In this document: piece after piece, positions 24,213 to 32,382 of the stretch
Layout of the letters: every line of letters begins with the position of its first letter
How positions within the stretch are numbered: position 1 is the stretch's first letter
NCBI GenBank assembly: GCA_963737075.1
Contig: CAVTRI010000001.1
Coordinates: 1,798,001 to 1,862,000 of the forward strand
Source of the DNA: CAVTRI01 sp963737075
GTDB taxonomy: Bacteria; Actinomycetota; Acidimicrobiia; Acidimicrobiales; Palsa-688
Direction: 5' to 3'
Length of the DNA stretch: 64,000 nucleotides
Notes under the pieces: generated by a model
What the model was told of the DNA's origin: nothing
What the model saw: only the letters and a program-made list of their open reading frames with translations
The model's database searches: none
Position numbers and translations under genes: made by a program

Positions 24213-26294
24213 TCACCGCAGCAGCTTGTCCAGCCGGATCGGCAGGTCCCGGACGCGGATCCCGGTAGCGTGATACACGGCGTTGGCGATCGAGGCCGCA
24301 GTGCCCACGATGCCGAGTTCGCCAATCCCCTTGGCACCCGCGGGACCAAGGTTGGGTTCGCGCTCATCGATGCAGACCGCGTCAATGTCCTTGATGTCGG
24401 CGCAGGCGGCGATGTGGTAGCTGGCCAGATCGTGGTTAGGAAAATCGCCGAACTGGGCGTCGAGCACGCTCTCTTCGAAAAGCGCCATCGAGAGACCCAT
24501 CGTCATACCGCCAATGAGCTGAGAGCGTGCCGTGACAGGGTTGACAATGCGCCCGGCAGCGAAGACGCCGAGCAGGCGAGGCACCCGGACTTCACCAGTG
24601 TCGACGTCGACCTGAGCCTCGGCGAACTGAGCCCCGAAGGAATAGCGGGCGTAATCCGGCAGGCTGTCGATATCAGCCTGGGTGGCGGCCTCGGCCGAGA
24701 GTCCGGGTCTAAGGCCCCGCGCGTCGATCTGGTCGCGAAGGGCCCGGCATGCCTTCACGACAGCCCAGCTCCACGATGCCGTGCCCATCGAGCCGCCAGC
24801 GACCATGGCCTCGCCATAGGCGGAGTCGCCGATACTCACCTCGACCGCATCCTGAGAAACGCCGAGCGCTTCTGCGGCGATCAGGGAAAGAGCCGTTCGG
24901 GCCCCAGTCCCGATGTCCACCGCAGCGATGGTCACTTGGAAGCGACCGTCGCGCTCGATCTTCGCCGTGGCCTCCGACGGCATGGCCCGGGCCGGGTAGG
25001 TCGAGGCCGCGACGCCGGTGCCGACCAGCCATCGCCCGTCGCGCCTGATACCGGGAGTTGCATCGCGGCCCGCCCACCCGAAGCGGGCTGCCCCCTCGCG
25101 CAGACAGCCGATCAGGTTGCGGCTAGAAAACGATCGACCCGACTCGGGCTCGGTGTCCGGTTCGTTGCGGATACGCAGCTCAACGGGATCGATGCCGCTG
25201 GCGACGGCAAGCTCGTCCATGGCCGATTCGAGTGCGAACATGCCGGGGCATTCGCCCGGCGCCCGCATCCATGAGGGGGTCGGTACGTCCAGGCGTACCA
25301 GTCGATGGGTCGTCCGCCGGTTGGGCGCGGCGTACATGTGCCGAGTGACGACAGCGGTCTGCTCAGCGAATTCCTTCAGGGTTGAGCTTTGCTCGACGAC
25401 ATCATGGCCTATCGCCGAGAGTCGGCCCTTTCGATCGGCAGCCAGCCGCACCCGCTGGATGGACGGAGTTCGATGCCCAACCACCGCGAACATCTGCTGG
25501 CGAGTGACAACACACTTCACCGGCCGGTCGGCGATCCTGGCCGCCATGGCGGCCAGCACCACGTTGGGGCGGCTGAACCCCTTCGAACCAAAGCCGCCGC
25601 CAACGTGTTCGGTGACAATCCGCACCTGAGCCGGCTGGAGGTGGAACAGCTGTGCGATGTTGTGTCTGACCCGGGATGGACCCTGGTTCGAATCGAACAA
25701 TGTCAAGTGGTCCCCATCCCATGACGCGATCGTGGCGTGAGGCTCCATCGGGTTGTTGTGTTCGGCGGGGGTCCGATAGGTCTGGTCAACTCGAACGGCG
25801 GCGGCCGCGAAGGCACCGTCGAAGTCGCCTACGGCCGTGTCGGTCGGATAGTTGGGATTGACGTGGTCAGGCGCGTAAAGCCCGGGATGATCGCCGGTCA
25901 AACTCACGTCAAAAGTGGCGGGGGCGTACTCGATCTGAATCTCGTCGGCTGCCTCTCGCGCTCGCTCGAGTGTGGTTGCGACTGCGGCGGCGACGAACTG
26001 TCCCCTATAGGACACCGAATGCGATTGGAACAGGCGCAGCTCGAGGTCGTCGACCGCGGCCAGCCGGGGCGCGTTGTCCGGCGTGATGACTGCCAGCACG
26101 CCGGGCAAGGCGAGAGCTCCGTCGACGCCCACCGAGCGAATCTCGCCTTTGGCGATGCTCGACGCCACCGGCCAGGCATAGGCAACATCGGCAACTGGTT
26201 GTTCGAAGGCGTAGCGAGCTCGCCCCGTCACCTTGTCCGGTCCGTCGATGCGAGTCGTACCGTCCCTCCGGACCGCCTCAATCGTCAACGTCAT
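24213..26294 (-). CDS. Molybdopterin-binding large subunit of a PaoC-type aldehyde oxidoreductase
   Basis: The 693-residue subunit belongs to the xanthine oxidase family. It has RIDGPDKVTGRARYAFE at the start, the TEHVGGGFGSKGF loop, MRAPGECPGMFALESAMDEL, VDIGTGARTALSLIAAEAL and, near the end, the catalytic Glu in GAKGIGELGIVG. These subunits hold the molybdenum cofactor and oxidise aldehydes to acids. The length and text resemble the PaoC/YagR type of aromatic-aldehyde oxidase more than xanthine dehydrogenases. Its ATG overlaps the stop of the FAD subunit gene by four bases (ATGA). It is the last gene of the three-gene operon. Confidence 0.9.
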   Translation of the reverse strand: MTLTIEAVRRDGTTRIDGPDKVTGRARYAFEQPVADVAYAWPVASSIAKGEIRSVGVDGALALPGVLAVITPDNAPRLAAVDDLELRLFQSHSVSYRGQFVAAAVATTLERAREAADEIQIEYAPATFDVSLTGDHPGLYAPDHVNPNYPTDTAVGDFDGAFAAAAVRVDQTYRTPAEHNNPMEPHATIASWDGDHLTLFDSNQGPSRVRHNIAQLFHLQPAQVRIVTEHVGGGFGSKGFSRPNVVLAAMAARIADRPVKCVVTRQQMFAVVGHRTPSIQRVRLAADRKGRLSAIGHDVVEQSSTLKEFAEQTAVVTRHMYAAPNRRTTHRLVRLDVPTPSWMRAPGECPGMFALESAMDELAVASGIDPVELRIRNEPDTEPESGRSFSSRNLIGCLREGAARFGWAGRDATPGIRRDGRWLVGTGVAASTYPARAMPSEATAKIERDGRFQVTIAAVDIGTGARTALSLIAAEALGVSQDAVEVSIGDSAYGEAMVAGGSMGTASWSWAVVKACRALRDQIDARGLRPGLSAEAATQADIDSLPDYARYSFGAQFAEAQVDVDTGEVRVPRLLGVFAAGRIVNPVTARSQLIGGMTMGLSMALFEESVLDAQFGDFPNHDLASYHIAACADIKDIDAVCIDEREPNLGPAGAKGIGELGIVGTAASIANAVYHATGIRVRDLPIRLDKLLR

Positions 26295-27280
26295 GGTGCG
26301 ATCCCGGCCAGGTCGCAGAGGACGCGGGTCACGACGTTGCGCACGAGTGGCACCTTGAAGGCGTTGTCCCGCAGTGGCCGGGCGCCGGCTAGCTCGGCGT
26401 CGATGGCACGGCGAAAGTTGTCTTCGGTCGCGGGCTGATCACGCAACGCCCGCTCGGCTCTTTCTGCTCGCCATGGCATCGCGGCCACCGCCCCCAGAGC
26501 CAGGCGGACATCCCTTACGTTTCCGCCGACGATCTCGATCGCGGCGGCCACCGAAGCGACCGCGAAGGCGAAGGACGCCCGGTCACGGACTTTCCGGTAG
26601 GCCGAGCGTCGCCCGAACGGCAGTGGCGGTACTTCGATGGCGGTGATCAGCGCTCCGGGGCTGAGGGTGGTTTCGCGGTCGGGTTCGTCACCTGGAAGTC
26701 GATAAAGGTCAGCGATTGCCACGCGCCGCGTTCCGCCCATCTCCTCCACGTGCACGCACGCGTCGAGGGCACGGAGCGCAACCGCCATGTCCGAAGGATG
26801 GGTGGCGATACACGCGTCGGACGCTCCAAGTATTGCCAGGGTGCGGTGCTCGCCCTCCCTCGCGGGGCACCCCGAACCCGGAAGTCGTTTGTTGCACGGC
26901 TTTGTCACATCCTGGAAGTAGAGACATCGGGTCCGCTGGAGCAGGTTCCCGCCGACCGTCGCCACGTTCCGAAGTTGCCCCGACGCGCCGCTGAGAAGTG
27001 CTTGAGCAAGGACAGGGAAATCGCGACGCACCACCAGAGCGGCCGCCAGCTCGCTGTTGCGGACCCCTGCGCCGATGCGCAGCCCGCCACTGGTGAGGGA
27101 CTCAATGCCGCCGAGGGGCAGTCCTGTAATGTCGACAAGCAGCTCTGGCGCCTCGACACCCAATTTCATCAAGTCCACCAGGTTGGTACCGCCGCCGAGG
27201 AACGCCGCCCGGCGGAAACCCGTCACGGCGGCTACGGCCGCCGCGGCATCAGCTGCTTGCTGGTAGCGAAACGGTCTCAT
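26291..27280 (-). CDS. FAD-binding subunit of a PaoB-type aldehyde oxidoreductase
   Basis: The 329-residue CO-dehydrogenase medium-chain-type subunit opens with FRYQQAADAAAAVAAVTG. FAD-binding loops are FLGGGTNLVDLMKLGV and NVATVGGNLLQRTRC. Between them and the C-terminal beta domain are the cysteines of CLYFQDVTKPCNKRLPGSGC. A similar cysteine cluster in PaoB carries an additional [4Fe-4S] centre, so this protein probably has one too (knowledge of the family, not shown here). It passes electrons from the iron-sulfur subunit to FAD. It follows the 2Fe-2S gene after 4 bp. Confidence 0.9.
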   Translation of the reverse strand: MRPFRYQQAADAAAAVAAVTGFRRAAFLGGGTNLVDLMKLGVEAPELLVDITGLPLGGIESLTSGGLRIGAGVRNSELAAALVVRRDFPVLAQALLSGASGQLRNVATVGGNLLQRTRCLYFQDVTKPCNKRLPGSGCPAREGEHRTLAILGASDACIATHPSDMAVALRALDACVHVEEMGGTRRVAIADLYRLPGDEPDRETTLSPGALITAIEVPPLPFGRRSAYRKVRDRASFAFAVASVAAAIEIVGGNVRDVRLALGAVAAMPWRAERAERALRDQPATEDNFRRAIDAELAGARPLRDNAFKVPLVRNVVTRVLCDLAGIAP

Positions 27281-27284
27281 CGTC

Positions 27285-27821
27285 TCACCTGGCGGCGGCG
27301 AGGATCGCAGGCACGATGTTGGCGTAGGCGCCGCAACGACAGAGGTTGCCGCTCATGCGTTCCCGGACCTCGGTCTCGTCGAGGCCCACGGCTTCACTGG
27401 TCAGGTCGTCGGTCACCGCGCTCGGCCCTCCGGCGGCAACCTCGGCCAGCATGCCGACGGCGGAGCAGATCTGCCCCGGAGTGCAATAGCCGCACTGGAG
27501 GGCGTCGTAGTCGACAAAGGACCGCTGGACCGGGTGCAGCTGGTCGTCGGCCTCCAACCCCTCGACGGTGAGGATCTGCACGTGTTGCACCGCTACTGCG
27601 AACAACAGGCAGCTGTTGGCTCGCGCCCCGTCGAGCAGAACGGTACACGCCCCGCACTGCCCATGGTCACAACCCTTCTTTGACCCCGTAAGGCCCAAGT
27701 CTTCGCGCAAGGCGTCGAGCAGCGTGGTGCGATTGTCGATGTCGAGACGGTGGGACTGACCATTGACTCGCAACCTCACGACACTCGTCGTCGGTTGGTT
27801 TGATGGATCGGATTCGGGCAC
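27285..27821 (-). CDS. 2Fe-2S subunit of a PaoA-type aldehyde oxidoreductase
   Basis: The 178-residue subunit has a plant-type ferredoxin domain (VVRLRVNGQSHRLDID, GCDHGQCGACTVLLDG) and the all-helical second cluster domain (CGYCTPGQICSA and MSGNLCRCGAY), each with four Cys. It is the first gene of the operon and carries electrons between Mo and FAD subunits. E. coli PaoA has a Tat signal; here the N-terminus (MPESDPSNQPTTS...) has no twin-Arg or hydrophobic stretch, so the enzyme is likely cytoplasmic. A divergent LysR gene with 93 bp between the starts should control it. Confidence 0.92.
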   Translation of the reverse strand: MPESDPSNQPTTSVVRLRVNGQSHRLDIDNRTTLLDALREDLGLTGSKKGCDHGQCGACTVLLDGARANSCLLFAVAVQHVQILTVEGLEADDQLHPVQRSFVDYDALQCGYCTPGQICSAVGMLAEVAAGGPSAVTDDLTSEAVGLDETEVRERMSGNLCRCGAYANIVPAILAAAR

Positions 27822-27852
27822 CGGATCAGCGTAGGCCTGCCCGGCAGCTTCG

Positions 27853-27908
27853 GTTCCAATAGAACATCTCTTCTCTGTGATTGACGTTGTCGATCAGGCG
27901 GTTACGAT
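27853..27908 (+). promoter_or_regulatory. LysR-gene promoter and candidate LysR box in the divergent intergenic region
   Basis: TTGACG at 27881-27886 and TACGAT at 27903-27908 form a promoter with a 16-base spacer. The LysR ATG lies at 27915, seven bases after the -10 box, so the message is probably leaderless. Upstream, GTTC-CAATA-GAAC at 27853-27865 is a short palindrome within a T-N11-A frame, the usual shape of a LysR site, placed between the two divergent genes. Confidence 0.6.
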
Positions 27909-27914
27909 CCCAGG

Positions 27915-28814
27915 ATGGAATTGCGCGAGCTGGAGTCGTTTCTCGCCGTCGCCGAGGAGCTCCATTTCGGGAGGGCGGCCCGCCGGGCGCATCTCAGCCA
28001 GCCGGCCCTCAGCCAGCAGATCCAGCGACTGGAGAAGGAGTTCGGTTTCGCCTTGTTCTCCCGTAACCGCCGCGGCGTCGCGTTGACACCGGCGGGCGCT
28101 TTCCTGGTCGAGCGGGCCCGCCACCTTCTCGCCGATGCCAACGACATGATCGGGACCGCCAGCCGAGTGGCACGCGGGCGAGCGGGCTCGTTGCGGATCG
28201 GCTACGTCGGGTCGGCACCCTATGGCGCGCTGCCATCGATCATGCGGCGACTGCACGACTACGCGCCGGACCTCGACGTGTCCCTGATCGAATACAAGAC
28301 GGCCCAGCAACTCGAACTGCTCCAGCAAGGTCGACTCGACGCCGGTTTCATCCACGTGCCCGCCCAACCGCTGAGCGGGTTTCAAGTCGTCGAACTCGGT
28401 CCCGAGAAGCTCGACGTAGCCCTGATAGCCGGTCATCGGCTGGCCCGGGACCGTCGAGTCCGGTTGTTGTCGTTGGCCGATGAACCGTTTGTGATGTTCC
28501 CCCCGGCCCTGGAGCCGGACACCCATGAACGCATCATGCGTGCCTGCGCGGCGCACGGCTTCGCGCCACGAGTCACCCAGGAGGCCTCGACCCTGCAGGC
28601 AGTGATCGGTCTTGTCGCGGCCGGTCTGGGAGCGGCATTCGTCTCCGCATCGGTGGCCCGACGAATCCACCGGGATGCTGTCGCCTTTCGTCCTCTATCG
28701 CCGCCCGTTCTCGAACTGACCAACGGCATTGCATGGCGGGAGGACCACGACAACCCCGCCCTGGCCGGTCTTCGGTCGGCCCTCGAGGCCCGCGTCGATG
28801 ACGTCGTGGCGTAG
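27915..28814 (+). CDS. LysR-family transcriptional regulator
   Basis: The 299-residue protein begins with a textbook LysR winged HTH (MELRELESFLAVAEELHFGR, then ARRAHLSQPALSQQIQRLEK). A ligand-binding domain with two lobes follows, including RIGYVGSAPYGALPSIMRRL and the DAGFIHVPAQPLSGFQ segment. It is transcribed away from the aldehyde oxidoreductase operon, the standard arrangement for LysR control of a neighbour; an aromatic acid or aldehyde could be the coinducer (inference). Confidence 0.92.
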   Translation: MELRELESFLAVAEELHFGRAARRAHLSQPALSQQIQRLEKEFGFALFSRNRRGVALTPAGAFLVERARHLLADANDMIGTASRVARGRAGSLRIGYVGSAPYGALPSIMRRLHDYAPDLDVSLIEYKTAQQLELLQQGRLDAGFIHVPAQPLSGFQVVELGPEKLDVALIAGHRLARDRRVRLLSLADEPFVMFPPALEPDTHERIMRACAAHGFAPRVTQEASTLQAVIGLVAAGLGAAFVSASVARRIHRDAVAFRPLSPPVLELTNGIAWREDHDNPALAGLRSALEARVDDVVA

Positions 28815-28902
28815 TCCGCATGCATGAGCGTGGGCACGTTCGACGCTGTCGTCCTCGGGCGGAGATGAAAATCGCAGGGAATCAGTCCGCCCTGCCGCTA
28901 CC

Positions 28903-29730
28903 GTGCCCGACGTGCCAAGTCAACACGAGAAGGTGACGCGCTTTTTGGAGCTGCACGCTGGCTCAGTGCCCCTCTTACTCCCCAACCCGTGGGACCAAGG
29001 ATCGGCCAAAATGCTCGCCGCTGCCGGATTCCACGCGGTGGCGACGACCAGCGGCGGGTACGCGGCCACGCTAGGCCGCCGCGACGGGCAGGTCACGCGC
29101 GACGAAGCCCTTGCCCACGCCGGGCTCATCGTCAGGGCGGTCGACGTGCCGGTCTCAGCCGACTTGGAGAACGGCTTTGCCGACGATCCAGAGGGCGTGG
29201 CCGAGACGATCCGCGGCGCGGCTGCTGTCGGACTGGCCGGCTGCTCGGTCGAAGACTTCACCCGTGATCCCTCGGAACCGATCTACGACATGGCACTCGC
29301 CGCGGAGCGGGTTGCGGCGGCCGCCGAGGCTGCGCACGCCCGCCCGGTGTCCCTCGTGCTGACCGCACGAGCGGAGAACTACCTGCACGGGCGGGCAGAT
29401 CTCGCGGACACTATCGCCCGTTTGCAGGCCTATCAGGACGCCGGAGCCGACGTTCTCTACGCGCCCGGCTTGACCGCCCTCGACGACATCCAGCAGGTCG
29501 TGTCCGCACTTGACCGCCCAGTCAACGTTCTCGCTCTGCCCGACGCGCCCACTGTGGCCGAACTGGCGTCGGTCGGTGTCAGCCGGATCTCGGTCGGCAG
29601 CGCCTTCACCTGGGTCGCGCTCGGTGGGCTGATGGAGGCCGCCCACGAGCTCCTCGGTCCCGGCACGTACGGATTCTGGGAACGCGCCGGTACCGGCAGG
29701 CAAGCAGCCGAGCGCGCGTTCGATCAGTAA
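28903..29730 (+). CDS. Isocitrate lyase / phosphoenolpyruvate mutase superfamily protein
   Basis: The 275-residue barrel protein has LLLPNPWDQGSAKMLAAAGF, the ATTSGGYAATLG strand, the metal-binding VPVSADLENGFADDPEG with the conserved Asp, and CSVEDFTRDPSEP. It is a complete member of the PEP mutase/ICL group, most like the widespread short actinobacterial form of unknown substrate; carboxyphosphonoenolpyruvate or 2-methylisocitrate-type C-C lyases are possibilities. The start is at GTG 28903 or GTG 28912. It follows the LysR gene by 88 bp. Confidence 0.88.
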   Translation: MPDVPSQHEKVTRFLELHAGSVPLLLPNPWDQGSAKMLAAAGFHAVATTSGGYAATLGRRDGQVTRDEALAHAGLIVRAVDVPVSADLENGFADDPEGVAETIRGAAAVGLAGCSVEDFTRDPSEPIYDMALAAERVAAAAEAAHARPVSLVLTARAENYLHGRADLADTIARLQAYQDAGADVLYAPGLTALDDIQQVVSALDRPVNVLALPDAPTVAELASVGVSRISVGSAFTWVALGGLMEAAHELLGPGTYGFWERAGTGRQAAERAFDQ

Positions 29731-29777
29731 CGCTTACCGCTCGATCCCGACCGGGGCGTCGGTACCGTCCGCGCCTC

Positions 29778-30581
29778 TTATGTGTGGCGGACGCTCATGC
29801 CCCCGTCGACGACGAGCGTGGCGCCGTTGATGAAGCTCGACGCCGGCAGGACGAGCGACAGCGTGGCGTGGGCGACCTCCTCGGGATCGCCGTAGCGACG
29901 GAGCGGCACACGGCGGTGCGCGTAAGTCTGCTTGGCCTCCTCGGGGATGGACTCGGTCATGGCGGTGCGGATCGGTCCCGGGCAGATGGCGTTGACGGTG
30001 ATCCCGGTGCGGCCGAGCTCGACGGCGAACGACCGGGTGAGGCCGAGCACACCGGTCTTGGTGGCGGCGTACGCCGCCATTCCGGCCGTCGTGACGATCG
30101 CCTCGGTCGACGCCACGTTCACCACCCGGCCCTCGGGGCTCCTTTGGAGGTGTGGAAGCGCGGCCCGGATGAGCCGGGCATGTGCGGTTAGGTTCACCGC
30201 TAACGTCGCGTCCCAGGCCTCTTCGAAGTCGGACTCTGCCGCCCCCGCGCCGCCCTGCAGCGCCACCCCGGCGTTGTTGACGAGGATGTCCACGCCACCG
30301 AAGCGCTCGGCTACCTCGGAGACCAGCCGGTGGATTTGCATGGCATCGCTGACATCGCAGACCCACCCCTGCGCGTCACCTCCGGCGTCGACGATCTGCT
30401 CGACGACGGCGTTCACTCGATCGGCGCCGATGTCGACGACGGCGACCTTCGCCCCCTCGTCCGCGAACAAGAAGGCAGTGGCGCGTCCCATCCCGCTGGC
30501 CGCTCCGGTGACGATGGCGACCCTGTCGGCGATCGACCGCGACAGGGTCGACAGGCGTCTGCGCTGGCTGCTGTCGGACAT
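29778..30581 (-). CDS. Short-chain dehydrogenase/reductase (glucose/3-oxoacyl reductase type)
   Basis: The 267-residue enzyme starts at ATG 30581, 11 bp after the preceding SDR gene; the extension upstream would overlap it. It has TGAASGMGRATA for cofactor binding, Asp at the end of beta-2 (VAVVDIGADRV), which favours NAD(H), NNAGVALQG, and the catalytic Tyr-Lys of AAYAATKTGV. The C-terminal SFINGATLVVDGGMS is typical of classical SDRs. It is the last gene of the leftward run from the CoA ligase, so an oxidation or reduction of a pathway alcohol is plausible. The substrate is unknown. Confidence 0.9.
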   Translation of the reverse strand: MSDSSQRRRLSTLSRSIADRVAIVTGAASGMGRATAFLFADEGAKVAVVDIGADRVNAVVEQIVDAGGDAQGWVCDVSDAMQIHRLVSEVAERFGGVDILVNNAGVALQGGAGAAESDFEEAWDATLAVNLTAHARLIRAALPHLQRSPEGRVVNVASTEAIVTTAGMAAYAATKTGVLGLTRSFAVELGRTGITVNAICPGPIRTAMTESIPEEAKQTYAHRRVPLRRYGDPEEVAHATLSLVLPASSFINGATLVVDGGMSVRHT

Positions 30582-30592
30582 GCTCGTGATCC

Positions 30593-31357
30593 CTACAGGC
30601 CCAGTTGCCGAGCCATACCGCCGTCCACACGCAGGCAGGTGCCGGTGATCCACTCGGACGCCTTGCCAGCGAAGAACAGCGCCGCCCCGGGGAAGTCCTC
30701 GGCGTACCCGGCGCGACCCAGCGGGGTTCGATGAGCGTTGGCGACTGTCTCTTCGGACCAGGCCTTGGAGATGTCGGTGAGCACAGCGCCCGGCAGGATG
30801 CAGTTCACGCGGACCTTGGGGCTGAAGGCGTCAGCGAGAGCGATCGTCATCGCGTTCAGGCCAGATTTCGCCATCGCGTACACGACCTCGCTTCGGCTGG
30901 GGCGAATCGATCCATCCGTCGAGATGTTGAGGATAGAACCACCATCGCGGTCCATCATGTGGGCGCCGAAGCGAAGGCTGAGGGCGAACGGGCCTTTGAG
31001 GTTCACCGACGAGACCTTGTCGTAGTACTCCTCGGTGATATCGGTCACCTTCGCATAAAGCGGCGACATGCCCGCGTTGTTGACCAAGATGTCACATCGA
31101 CCGAATGTGTTGAGCACCTTGTCGGCGAGGGCATTGCAGTCGTCCCACCGCCCGACATGAGTGCCGACAGCCAATGTCTTCCGACCGGTCTTGTCCGCGA
31201 TCTCGGTCGCGACCGCTTGGCAGTTGTCCAGCTTGCGGCTGGCGATCACGACATCGGCGCCGTGCTCGGCGTAGGCAAACGCGATCGCCTTGCCAATCCC
31301 TCGACTCCCACCAGTGATCACGGCAACCTTGTCGGTGAGGTCAAACAGTGGGTCCAT
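30593..31357 (-). CDS. Short-chain dehydrogenase/reductase
   Basis: The 254-residue protein starts at ATG 31357 behind AAGGAGG. TGGSRGIGKAIAFAYAEHGA binds the cofactor and the second strand has ASRKLD, so Arg suits NADP(H). NNAGMSPLY and the catalytic VVYAMAKSGLN complete the active site, with Ser in NISTDGS. The C-terminal ITGTCLRVDGGMARQLGL is the usual SDR end. It lies 94 bp downstream of the enoyl-CoA hydratase gene and 11 bp upstream of a second SDR, so the pair is likely co-transcribed. The substrate is unknown. Confidence 0.9.
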   Translation of the reverse strand: MDPLFDLTDKVAVITGGSRGIGKAIAFAYAEHGADVVIASRKLDNCQAVATEIADKTGRKTLAVGTHVGRWDDCNALADKVLNTFGRCDILVNNAGMSPLYAKVTDITEEYYDKVSSVNLKGPFALSLRFGAHMMDRDGGSILNISTDGSIRPSRSEVVYAMAKSGLNAMTIALADAFSPKVRVNCILPGAVLTDISKAWSEETVANAHRTPLGRAGYAEDFPGAALFFAGKASEWITGTCLRVDGGMARQLGL

Positions 31358-31451
31358 CAAACCTCCTTCATTTCGTCATTGTCATCGCTCGCTTAGGCTT
31401 GGGTCGACTTGGAGACGATTCCGGATGCACTGAAGTGCCCCACAGCGGGTC

Positions 31452-32261
31452 TCACCGACCCTTGAAGCTCGGTGGTCGTCGCTCGACGTGCGAAGTGACT
31501 CCCTCCATATGGTCTTCTGTCGACCACAGGCCGTCCGAGAGGGGCGCGACATACTCGTCGAACGCCGTCCATTCCATGGAGAGCCCGCGGATCATGATCC
31601 GCTTGATGGCTCGTTGCGCTAATGGAGCCCCCCACGAGAGCTGTTCGATCATGGCTTCGACGGCTGAGACCAGCTCGTCGGCGAGCACGACGCGCGACAC
31701 CAGCCCGATCCGGTCGGCCTCGGCAGCGTCGATGAGGGCGCCTGTCAGCGCCAGCTCCATGGCTCGGGACAGACCGACGATCCGGGGCAGGAAATAGTAG
31801 CTGCCGGCCGTGCCCAGCACGCCCCGGCGCACAAAGTAGGACCCGAAGCGCGCGTGCTCACTGGCAATGCGGATGTCGCATACCACCGCCAGGTCGAACC
31901 CCATGCCCACGGCAGCCCCGTTGACGGCGGCGATGACCGGTTTCTCACAGCCCACGATCTCCGCCAGCAGCGGGCTGTGTGCCTGATCCCGATCCCGGTA
32001 CCGGCGGAGCTGGCGGTCGACTCTGTCGTCGGTGCGGCTCTCGGCCAGGAAAATCTCCTGGAAGTCGTCCCCTGCACAAAACCCGGCGCCGGCCCCGGTC
32101 AGGACCACGAACTCCGTAGCTTCGTCGACAGCCGCTCGCCGAAAGGCGTCCCTGAGCTCGGCGTAGGTCTGCGGACGCACCGCATTGCGTCGTTCGGGGC
32201 GGTTCATGGTGATCCACGTCGCCCGACCACGGTTGTCGTACAGGATGTCCTCGTAAGTCAT
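31452..32261 (-). CDS. Enoyl-CoA hydratase/isomerase-family protein
   Basis: The 269-residue crotonase starts YEDILYDNRGRATWITMNRP. Oxyanion-hole strands are GAGAGFCAGDDFQEIFL and KPVIAAVNGAAVGMGFDLAV. The usual first catalytic Glu position is in the FGSYFVRRGVLGTAGSYYFL segment, where the family's E-x-x-x-G is not retained, so hydration activity is uncertain. It lies 121 bp after the ThDP enzyme gene on the same strand. In glycopeptide clusters small crotonases (DpgB/DpgD) accompany DpgC, but this protein reads like a general enoyl-CoA hydratase. Confidence 0.88.
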   Translation of the reverse strand: MTYEDILYDNRGRATWITMNRPERRNAVRPQTYAELRDAFRRAAVDEATEFVVLTGAGAGFCAGDDFQEIFLAESRTDDRVDRQLRRYRDRDQAHSPLLAEIVGCEKPVIAAVNGAAVGMGFDLAVVCDIRIASEHARFGSYFVRRGVLGTAGSYYFLPRIVGLSRAMELALTGALIDAAEADRIGLVSRVVLADELVSAVEAMIEQLSWGAPLAQRAIKRIMIRGLSMEWTAFDEYVAPLSDGLWSTEDHMEGVTSHVERRPPSFKGR

Positions 32262-32382
32262 CTGATGCGCGCTTTCTGGAGCGGATGGCCGTCCGAGTTG
32301 ACATCTCTAGCAAAGTTCATCCATGCACGCCTGGTCGAGCTGGCGACCTGCGCCGTATCAGTGTGACGAAGCGGCTGGATCT

